Of a DNA stretch of 64,000 nt, positions 58,019 to 64,000 are shown one piece after another; the first letter of the stretch is position 1; the number at the start of each line of letters is the position of its first letter. Origin of the DNA: Microbacterium jejuense. GTDB lineage: Bacteria; Actinomycetota; Actinomycetes; Actinomycetales; Microbacteriaceae. The notes beneath the pieces are model-generated. The model worked only from the letters and a program-made list of their open reading frames with translations. It had not been told where the DNA came from and did no database searches. A program made the translations under genes and the position numbers. Where the stretch lies: the NCBI RefSeq assembly GCF_019511665.1, contig NZ_JAEUAW010000017.1:1-64000 (forward strand), in the 5' to 3' direction.

Positions 58019-59536
58019 ATGACTGACACGATCGACCGCACCGACCTGGCGGTGCTGGACCACTGGGTGAACGGCGCGCCGTGGGAGGGGTCGTCCGAGC
58101 GCTCCGGCGATGTGTACAACCCCGCGCTCGGCACCGTCCAGAAGCATGTGCGCTTCGCGTCGCGCGAGGACGTCGGCGCGGTCGTCGACGCCGCCTCCAG
58201 CGCCTGGACGCAGTGGCGCGACGCGTCGATCGCCAAGCGCCAGGCGGTGCTGTTCTCGTTCCGCGAGCTGCTGAACGAGCGCAAGGAGGAGCTCGCCGAG
58301 ATCCTCACCGCCGAGCACGGCAAGGTGCTCTCGGATGCACGCGGCGAGATCGCCCGGGGCATGGAGGTCGTCGAGTTCGCGTGCGGCGTCGGGCACCTCA
58401 CGAAGGGCGCGTACTCCGAGAACGTCTCGACCGGCATCGACGTCTACACGCTGCGGCAGCCGCTCGGCGTGGTGGGCATCATCAGCCCCTTCAACTTCCC
58501 GGCGATGGTTCCGCTGTGGTTCTTCTCCATCGCGCTCGCCGCCGGCAACGCGGTCGTGCTGAAGCCGTCCGAGAAGGACCCCACCGCGGCGAACTGGCTG
58601 GCGGGGCTCCTGACCGAGGCGGGACTGCCCGACGGCGTCTTCAACGTCGTCCACGGCGACAAGGAAGCCGTCGACGCGCTGCTGGAGCACCCGGACGTCC
58701 GTGCGATCTCGTTCGTGGGCTCGACGCCCATCGCCAAGTACGTGTACGAGACGGCGACCGCGAACGGCAAGCGCGTCCAGGCCCTCGGCGGCGCGAAGAA
58801 CCACATGCTGGTGCTGCCCGACGCCGACCTCGACCTCGCCGCCGACGCGGCCGTCAACGCCGGCTTCGGATCGGCGGGCGAGCGCTGCATGGCCATCTCG
58901 GTCGTGCTCGCGGTGGACTCGGTCGCCGACGCCTTCGTGGCCAAGGTCGCCGAGCGCATGGGCGGACTGAAGGTGGGCGACGGCCACCGCGGCTCCGACA
59001 TGGGGCCTCTCATCACCGGGCAGCACCGCGACAAGGTCGCCTCGTACATCGAGGTCGCCGGCGCCGACGGCGCGTCGGTCGTCGTCGACGGTCGCGGCAT
59101 CGAGGTCGACGGCGACGCCAACGGCTTCTGGCTCGGACCGACGCTCATCGACAACGTGCCGACCTCCTCGTCGGTCTACGGCGACGAGATCTTCGGCCCC
59201 GTGCTGTCGGTGGTCCGCGTCTCGGGTTACGAAGAGGGCCTCGGCATCATCAACAACAGCCGCTACGGCAACGGCACGGCGATCTTCACGAACGACGGCG
59301 GCGCGGCCCGGCGCTTCCAGCGTGAGGCGACCGTCGGCATGATCGGCATCAACGTGCCGATCCCGGTGCCCGTGGCGTACCACTCCTTCGGCGGCTGGAA
59401 GGCCTCGCTGTTCGGCGACGCGAAGGCGTACGGCCCGCACGGCTTCGACTTCTTCACCGCCGAGAAGGCCGTGACCTCGCGCTGGCTCGACCCGTCGCAC
59501 GGCGGCATCAACCTGGGCTTCCCCCAGCACGACTGA
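58019..59536 (+). CDS. mmsA: CoA-acylating (methyl)malonate-semialdehyde dehydrogenase
   Basis: The 505-residue aldehyde dehydrogenase carries the MMSDH features: LGVVGIISPFNFPAMVP near 145, FVGSTPIAKYVYE near 235, the nucleophile Cys290 in SAGERCMA and KNHMLVLPDADLD. MMSDH oxidises malonate semialdehyde to acetyl-CoA or methylmalonate semialdehyde to propionyl-CoA, with loss of CO2. It is the last step for uracil or thymine in this island. The start is ATG 58019 with AAAGGAGG upstream. Members of the valine and inositol pathways use the same family, but the neighbours favour pyrimidine breakdown. Confidence 0.95.
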   Translation: MTDTIDRTDLAVLDHWVNGAPWEGSSERSGDVYNPALGTVQKHVRFASREDVGAVVDAASSAWTQWRDASIAKRQAVLFSFRELLNERKEELAEILTAEHGKVLSDARGEIARGMEVVEFACGVGHLTKGAYSENVSTGIDVYTLRQPLGVVGIISPFNFPAMVPLWFFSIALAAGNAVVLKPSEKDPTAANWLAGLLTEAGLPDGVFNVVHGDKEAVDALLEHPDVRAISFVGSTPIAKYVYETATANGKRVQALGGAKNHMLVLPDADLDLAADAAVNAGFGSAGERCMAISVVLAVDSVADAFVAKVAERMGGLKVGDGHRGSDMGPLITGQHRDKVASYIEVAGADGASVVVDGRGIEVDGDANGFWLGPTLIDNVPTSSSVYGDEIFGPVLSVVRVSGYEEGLGIINNSRYGNGTAIFTNDGGAARRFQREATVGMIGINVPIPVPVAYHSFGGWKASLFGDAKAYGPHGFDFFTAEKAVTSRWLDPSHGGINLGFPQHD

Positions 59537-59560
59537 TCATCGCGTCCTCGGTCGCCGCCC

Positions 59561-60523
59561 TCAGTCGGCGGCCGAGGGCGCGAACACGCTCAGGGCGTGC
59601 GGCCGGGCGACGCACCGCAGCCGGAACCCGCGCGGGTCGCGCTCCTCGAGCTCGCCGTCGTGGACGAAGACCGAGGGATGCCCCGCCTCGGGCCTGACCG
59701 TGATCTCGAACTCGCTCAGCACGAGGCGCTCCACGTCCTCGTCGCGCGGGTAGAGGTGCAGCGCGCGCAGGACGGCAGCGCTGCGCTGGCCGAACGCGAG
59801 CGAGGCGAAGGCGCGCACCTTCGAGCCGCGCGCGTGGTGGATGCGGATGTCGAGCACGCCCGCCTCGGCCTCCTGCCGCTGCATGGTCGCGACGCGGTCG
59901 GGGTCGTTGCGCCCGACGCTGACGAACACCGACCACACGCGCGCCCGACGGCCCTCGCGCACGATCGTCAGCGGTTCGGCACGGCGCAGCGCGGCCGCCG
60001 TGGCCACGACGCCGCCGATCCACTTGCCGAGGCTCGTGCGCCGCTCGCGCTCCTCGATCAGCTCGGGGTAGGCGCCGACCGACACGACGTTGAGCACGGT
60101 GATCGGCTCGTCGTCATCGGCCGTGGCGTCCGCGACGCCCACGTCGACGGTCGAGCCCTGCTGCAGGGCGTCGATCGCGATCTCGACGCTGTCGAGGCCG
60201 AGGGCGCGCACGAAGTGGTTGAACGTGCCGCCGGGCATCGCGAGCAACGGCCGTTCGTGACGCCGCGCCAGATGCGCCATGCGCGACACCGAGCCGTCGC
60301 CGCCGTAGACACCCAGCACGTCGGGTGCGGCATCCCTCCGCATCGCGGCTGCGACGACCTCGTCGAGGTCCTCGCCGTCGGCCAGCTCGTGCACGACGGC
60401 CTCGGGAAGACGCTCGGCGAAGGTCGGCGCGGGATCGGGGCGGATCACCGCCGTGCCCGAACGGGCGTTGCGCACGATGAGCACATCCCTGCCGGTCGCG
60501 TGCGGAGTGTTCGCAGGATCCAT
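59561..60523 (-). CDS. Diacylglycerol kinase catalytic-domain protein
   Basis: The 320-residue protein has the lipid/sphingosine kinase fold: VLIVRNARSGTA near the start, GVYGGDGSVSRMAHLA at about 72-88 (the GGDGS nucleotide loop), the PGGTFNHFVRALGL motif and a C-terminal beta domain. Members phosphorylate diacylglycerol or related lipids. The family also includes proteins with no kinase activity, so the substrate is unproven. The start is the ATG at 60523 with TAGCCT six bases upstream. It is convergent with mmsA. Confidence 0.88.
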   Translation of the reverse strand: MDPANTPHATGRDVLIVRNARSGTAVIRPDPAPTFAERLPEAVVHELADGEDLDEVVAAAMRRDAAPDVLGVYGGDGSVSRMAHLARRHERPLLAMPGGTFNHFVRALGLDSVEIAIDALQQGSTVDVGVADATADDDEPITVLNVVSVGAYPELIEERERRTSLGKWIGGVVATAAALRRAEPLTIVREGRRARVWSVFVSVGRNDPDRVATMQRQEAEAGVLDIRIHHARGSKVRAFASLAFGQRSAAVLRALHLYPRDEDVERLVLSEFEITVRPEAGHPSVFVHDGELEERDPRGFRLRCVARPHALSVFAPSAAD

Positions 60524-60529
60524 GGGCCG

Positions 60530-60535
60530 AGGCTA
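60530..60535 (-). promoter_or_regulatory. -10-like hexamer TAGCCT
   Basis: TAGCCT lies six bases before the ATG at 60523 on the minus strand, the leaderless spacing. Confidence 0.45.
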
Positions 60536-60585
60536 CCGATCCCGATGCCGAGACGACGGGGCTTGCGCTCGGACGCCGCGTGCGC

Positions 60586-61032
60586 TCAGCCCGGCAGGAT
60601 CGGCCGGTTCTCGTAGAAGGTCTGCAGCACCACCGTCGTGCGCGTGTTGACCGACGCGGCCGCCCGGATGTCGCGGATCAGGCTCTCGAGGTGCCGCGGC
60701 GTGGCCACGCGCACCAGCAGCATGTACGCCGCGTCGCCGGCGATCGAGTGGCACGCCTCGATCTCGGTCAGGTGCTCCAGCAGTTCGGGCGCGTTGTCGG
60801 GCTGTGCCGGGTCGAGCGGCGTGATCTCGACGAATGCGGCCAGCGGCTTGCCGACCGCCTCGGCGTCGACGACGGCACGGTAGCCGCGGATCACGCCACT
60901 GCTCTCCAGCCGCTTCAGCCGCGCCTGCACGGCCGACACCGACAGTCCGGCCTTCTCGGAGAGCTGCGCGAGCGTCGCGCGCCCGTCGCGCGAGACCTCC
61001 TCGATGATCCTCACGTCGACACCGTCTTCCAC
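60586..61032 (-). CDS. Lrp/AsnC-family transcriptional regulator
   Basis: The 148-residue regulator has an N-terminal winged HTH (about 3-50: TLAQLSEKAGLSVSAVQARLKRLESSG) and a C-terminal RAM ligand-binding domain (about 60-140), with the GDAAYMLLVRV strand. Lrp proteins sense amino acids and usually control neighbouring metabolism. It is divergent from the DUF6421-SDR-aldolase genes, which is the likely target. I chose the GTG at 61032, giving the usual Lrp N-terminal length; a TTG at 61050 is in frame but longer than usual. No ribosome site is clear. Confidence 0.9.
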   Translation of the reverse strand: MEDGVDVRIIEEVSRDGRATLAQLSEKAGLSVSAVQARLKRLESSGVIRGYRAVVDAEAVGKPLAAFVEITPLDPAQPDNAPELLEHLTEIEACHSIAGDAAYMLLVRVATPRHLESLIRDIRAAASVNTRTTVVLQTFYENRPILPG

Positions 61033-61067
61033 ACATGGAATAATAACCAAGGCAACCGGTTATCGCC

Positions 61068-61078
61068 GGAATATTTCC
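61068..61078. promoter_or_regulatory. Candidate operator in the Lrp divergent region
   Basis: GGAATATTTCC is an AT-rich dyad (GGAA and TTCC arms) in an otherwise GC-rich genome, between the Lrp gene and DUF6421. AT-rich imperfect dyads are typical Lrp-family sites. Confidence 0.35.
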
Positions 61079-61103
61079 TGTCATCGACGGATCGGAGGTT
61101 CAC

Positions 61104-62537
61104 ATGTCCAGCACCGCTCTTCACACCACGAAGGCGATCGTCGGCGAACCCGAGGTCGTCGAGGACGCGGCTCGCGCCGAGACGAGCGACGCCTGGCTGC
61201 GCCTGAAGGCCGCCGCCACCGCCATCCAGAGCCTGCAGGTCAAAGACGGATCGATTCCGGATGCCGCCACCCACCCCGACGCCCAGACCTACGTCGACGA
61301 GATCACGGCCGGCATCCGCGCCCTGGCACCCGCGTTCCCGCACGACGCCGAGTACCTCGCCGCGTCGGTGCGCGACTTCGAGCGCTGGGCGGACGCCGGG
61401 TTCGGCATCCCGGACTTCCTCGACTCGCTGAACGCCTTCCAGCCGCAGCAGCACCGGGTCGACGGCATCCGTCATCTCGTCGTCTTCCCGATGTACACGC
61501 AGAACGGGTCGAGCGACCGTCACGTCGAGGCCGTGCTCGTCGAGGTGATCTGGCCCGAGTTCATCGCGCAGCTGGAGGCCGGCGACTACGGCAACAAGCT
61601 GTTCGTGTCGCTGCGCTTCGTCGACTTCACGCCGGGTTACGACACGAACTCGGCAGTGCTGTTCCCCGAGACGGTCGCGATGCGCGAGATCCCCGCGTTC
61701 ACGTGGGGCGCGATCTTCCAGGACCGCGAGGCGGCCCGCTTCCGCCGCGTCGTGCGCGCCGCGGCCGAGATCACGAAGCTCGACCTCCCCGACGACGCCG
61801 CGCGCATGCTCGACGACCAGGCGCTCACCGAGAAGACGTTCGTGATGTGGGACATCATCCACGACCGCACCCACATGCGCGGCGACCTGCCGTTCGACCC
61901 TTTCATGATCAAGCAGCGCATGCCGTACTTCCTGTACTCGCTCGAAGAGCTGCGCTGCGACCTCACCGCGTTCCGCGAGTGCGTCGCGATCCAGAAGCGG
62001 CTCACGGCCCGCGTCGACGCCGGGGAGCAGCTGGATGCCGCCGAGACCGAGATGCTCGAGCACGCCAAGCTCGTGCAGTACGCGGTGATCTTCGACCGCA
62101 TCTTCCGGTTCGCGATCACGGGTTCGCGCGTGCGCAACTACGACGGGCTCGGCGGTCAGCTGCTGTTCGCATGGCTGCACCAGCGCGACGTGCTGCACTG
62201 GACCGACACGGCGCTCGCCTTCGACTGGGACGACGTGCCGGCCGCGGTCGTCGCGCTCGGCGACGCCATCGACGAGCTGTACTGGCGGTCGATCGACCGC
62301 CCGAAGACGGCGCACTGGCTCGCCGCGTACGACCTCGTGCGCGGCACGCTGACGCCGAACCCGGCGTCGGCGTGGGCCCGCGGCCTGCCCGACGAGATCC
62401 TCGCGGGCGCGCCCAAGGGCTACACGGATGCCGTCATGGACGACGAGTTCCCGCTGTCGATGTTCTTCGAGGCCCTCGACAAGAAGATGAAGCCCATCAT
62501 CGAGTCCACCGCCGGGATCACGGGTGCCAGCTCCTGA
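61104..62537 (+). CDS. DUF6421 family protein
   Basis: The 477-residue soluble protein matches the DUF6421 family as I remember it, an uncharacterised actinobacterial group. Recognisable stretches are VDGIRHLVVFPMYTQNGS, EAVLVEVIWPEF, DIIHDRTHMRGDLPFDPFM (a His-rich segment, about residues 250-268) and SLEELRCDLTAFRE. Two His and Asp residues in DIIHDRTH could bind metal, but no known catalytic motif is clear. The start is ATG 61104 with CGGAGG upstream. It overlaps the SDR gene by 14 bp and is followed by a threonine aldolase, all divergent from an Lrp regulator, suggesting amino-acid-linked metabolism. Confidence 0.85.
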   Translation: MSSTALHTTKAIVGEPEVVEDAARAETSDAWLRLKAAATAIQSLQVKDGSIPDAATHPDAQTYVDEITAGIRALAPAFPHDAEYLAASVRDFERWADAGFGIPDFLDSLNAFQPQQHRVDGIRHLVVFPMYTQNGSSDRHVEAVLVEVIWPEFIAQLEAGDYGNKLFVSLRFVDFTPGYDTNSAVLFPETVAMREIPAFTWGAIFQDREAARFRRVVRAAAEITKLDLPDDAARMLDDQALTEKTFVMWDIIHDRTHMRGDLPFDPFMIKQRMPYFLYSLEELRCDLTAFRECVAIQKRLTARVDAGEQLDAAETEMLEHAKLVQYAVIFDRIFRFAITGSRVRNYDGLGGQLLFAWLHQRDVLHWTDTALAFDWDDVPAAVVALGDAIDELYWRSIDRPKTAHWLAAYDLVRGTLTPNPASAWARGLPDEILAGAPKGYTDAVMDDEFPLSMFFEALDKKMKPIIESTAGITGASS

Positions 62538-63210
62538 TCCCGCGGTCACCGGGCGGCTCGTGCTCGTCGCGGGGGCGACGAGTGCGAGCGGCCTTGCGGC
62601 GGCGCGCGTCCTGCGTGGGGCAGGCGCGCGCGTCGTCGCGGTCGGCCGCGACGCCGAGCGTCTCACTGCGCTCGGCGTCGCGGTGCCCGACCTGCACATC
62701 GAGGTGTGCGACCTGACCGACGAGGGCGCGGTCGCAGCGCTCGCCGAGCGCGTGCATGCGTCCGAGGGTGCCGTCGACGGCGTGCTGCACCTCGTGGGCG
62801 GCTGGCGCGGCGGGGGCGGGCTCGCCGGCCAGACCGACGAGGACTACCGCTTCCTGGAGGGCTCGTTCACGGCTCTGCGCCACGTGAGCCGTGCCTTCGA
62901 CGCCGACCTGCGCGCCTCGGCGGCCGGGCGCCTCGCCGTCGTATCGTCGACCGCTGTCGCGCGCCCGCTCGCCGGCGGCGCCAACTACGCCGCCGTCAAG
63001 GCCGCGACCGAGGCGTGGACGCGTGCGGTCGCGCAGGGCTTCGCCAAGGACGCCCGGGATGCCGGACGGCCGCTGTCGGCGGCATCCACGATCTTCCGCG
63101 TCAAGACGCTCGCGGGCCTCGAGGACGCGCTGGCCCGCGCCTACGTCGCCCTGTGGGACGGGCCCGCCGCCGACGTCAACGACACCGTCATCGACCTCGC
63201 GGCGCCGTAA
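62524..63210 (+). CDS. Short-chain dehydrogenase/reductase
   Basis: The 228-residue SDR has a slightly altered nucleotide loop (VLVAGATSASGLAAAR, about 13-28, where TGxxxGxG is usual), an acidic residue after the second strand, the HLVGGWRGG segment and the catalytic Tyr-Lys pair in NYAAVKAATEAW (about 155-166). The preceding VVSSTAV supplies the Ser. The enzyme is compact and may be an atypical SDR. The GTG start overlaps the DUF6421 stop by 14 bp. It probably acts in the same pathway as DUF6421, substrate unknown. Confidence 0.88.
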   Translation: MPAPDPAVTGRLVLVAGATSASGLAAARVLRGAGARVVAVGRDAERLTALGVAVPDLHIEVCDLTDEGAVAALAERVHASEGAVDGVLHLVGGWRGGGGLAGQTDEDYRFLEGSFTALRHVSRAFDADLRASAAGRLAVVSSTAVARPLAGGANYAAVKAATEAWTRAVAQGFAKDARDAGRPLSAASTIFRVKTLAGLEDALARAYVALWDGPAADVNDTVIDLAAP

Positions 63211-63281
63211 CTCCTCAGATCCCGGCGGCGTCGTCGCCGCAGCCTGCAACGTCCGCGGCCGACTGCCATTCCTGAGGAGTT
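63209..63281. repeat. 10-bp inverted repeat after the SDR stop codon
   Basis: AACTCCTCAG (63209-63218), beginning within the TAA stop, is exactly inverted at 63272-63281 with a 53-base spacer. It may be the edge of a repeat element or a terminator stem. Confidence 0.5.
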
Positions 63282-63300
63282 CGGGCCGCGCCGACCGAAC

Positions 63301-63306
63301 TAGATT
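63301..63306 (+). promoter_or_regulatory. -10-like hexamer TAGATT
   Basis: TAGATT ends eight bases before the GTG at 63315, suggesting its own leaderless promoter separate from the SDR gene. Confidence 0.45.
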
Positions 63307-63314
63307 GGACCTTC

Positions 63315-64000
63315 GTGACCACGATCCACGACCCGAACCTGCGCGGCTTCGCCTCTGACAACTACTCCGGCATCCACCCCGAGGTGCTCGCGGCGATCGC
63401 CGCCGCCAACGACGGCCACCAGGTCGCGTACGGCGACGACGTGTACACCGAGCGCCTGCAGGAGGTGATGGCCCGCCACTTCGGCGAGGGCGTCGAGGCC
63501 TACCCGGTGTTCAACGGCACCGGCGCGAACGTCGTCGGGCTGCAGTCGATGCTCCCGCGCTGGGGCGCCGTGGTGTCGGCCGGCACGGCGCACATCAACG
63601 TCGACGAGGGCGGCGCCCCGGAGCGCGTCGCGGGCATCAAGCTGCTCACGGTCCCGACCGACGACGGCAAGCTCACCCCCGAGCTCATCGACCGCGAGGC
63701 GTGGGGCTGGGGAGACGAGCACCGCGCGCAGCCGCTCGTCGTGTCGATCACGCAGTCCACCGAGCTGGGCACGCTCTACACGCCCGAAGAGGTCCGCACG
63801 ATCTCCGACCACGCCCACAGCCTCGGCATGAACGTCCACATGGACGGCTCGCGCCTCTCGAACGCCGCCGCATCGCTCGGCGTGCCGTTCCGCGCCTTCA
63901 CGCGCGACGCCGGCGTCGACGTGCTCAGCTTCGGCGGCACCAAGAACGGCGCGATGCTCGGCGAGGCCGTCGTCGTGCTGAACCCCGAGGCGTCGCAGGG
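63315..64000 (+). CDS. Low-specificity threonine aldolase, partial
   Basis: The frame is open from GTG 63315 to the right edge (at least 228 codons, no stop). It begins TTIHDPNLRGFASDNYSGIHP and shows the beta-eliminating lyase pattern of threonine aldolases: the DNYSG start, GTGANVVGLQ, an Asp-Gly-Ser-Arg segment (HMDGSRLSNAA) and the PLP Lys210 in FGGTKNGAMLGEAVV. The enzyme cleaves threonine or allo-threonine to glycine and acetaldehyde. There is no ribosome site, and a TAGATT -10 eight bases upstream suggests a leaderless start. It follows the SDR gene, in the Lrp-divergent cluster. Confidence 0.9.
   Translation, partial: MTTIHDPNLRGFASDNYSGIHPEVLAAIAAANDGHQVAYGDDVYTERLQEVMARHFGEGVEAYPVFNGTGANVVGLQSMLPRWGAVVSAGTAHINVDEGGAPERVAGIKLLTVPTDDGKLTPELIDREAWGWGDEHRAQPLVVSITQSTELGTLYTPEEVRTISDHAHSLGMNVHMDGSRLSNAAASLGVPFRAFTRDAGVDVLSFGGTKNGAMLGEAVVVLNPEASQ

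Overview
The window is chromosomal DNA of a high-GC actinobacterium. Gene order, codon use, the recurring GGATGCC/GGCATCC oligomer and many leaderless starts point to the family Microbacteriaceae, most likely Microbacterium or a close relative. This is inferred from the sequence, because no rRNA gene is present. I see no phage, insertion sequence, CRISPR array, tRNA or rRNA.

Layout. (1) 1-14906, minus strand: a tightly overlapping phospho-signalling operon read from right to left. It holds a membrane Ser/Thr kinase, a 2057-residue membrane-anchored Ig-like/FnIII protein, a MoxR ATPase, a DUF58 protein, a transglutaminase-like membrane protein that lacks its catalytic Cys and His, a membrane FHA protein, and a tail-anchored protein with eight DxTV(I/L) phospho-acceptor-like repeats. 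(2) 15-21 kb: small membrane proteins, a perfect 64-bp palindrome, a tail-to-tail pair of related Cys-containing exported proteins, and an envelope-stress-like trio whose first gene carries a frameshift. (3) 20991-28405, minus: rpoC and rpoB, with a clear promoter. (4) 28.7-32 kb: a small secreted protein and a DUF4062-STAND-TPR ATPase. (5) 32-39 kb: 5-oxoprolinase genes (a fused PxpB/PxpC, then PxpA), a spermidine-synthase-like protein, a TPR protein, a SprT-like metalloprotein, a six-copy tandem array of palindromes, a ComB-like phosphatase, an SRPBCC-like protein and an FMN reductase. (6) 39578-43771: a compact three-gene cassette of DUF2235 hydrolase, thermolysin-like metalloprotease and ComEC-like MBL-fold hydrolase, all without signal peptides. 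This is my best candidate for an undescribed system. (7) 44-49 kb: a MacB/FtsX-type ABC exporter, a VOC protein and a LuxR-type two-component system. (8) 49133-59536: a catabolic island for reductive pyrimidine (or hydantoin) breakdown. It has a beta-ureidopropionase, a dihydropyrimidinase, an F420-type LLM oxidoreductase, an NMT1-type ABC importer, a class III aminotransferase and a methylmalonate/malonate semialdehyde dehydrogenase. (9) 59561-64000: a lipid-kinase-like protein, and an Lrp regulator divergent from DUF6421, SDR and threonine aldolase genes.

How the parts fit. In region 1 the kinase can phosphorylate Thr residues in the FHA protein and the repeat protein, and the FHA domain can bind them, giving a multivalent membrane complex. 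In region 8 the expected order is uracil/thymine to dihydropyrimidine (no classical dehydrogenase is present; the LLM enzyme may fill this step), ring opening by dihydropyrimidinase, decarbamoylation by the nitrilase-type enzyme, transamination of the beta-amino acid, and CoA acylation to acetyl- or propionyl-CoA. A family of dispersed palindromic repeats bounded by GGTCGTTGAGC and GCTCAACGACC sits in at least six intergenic spots.
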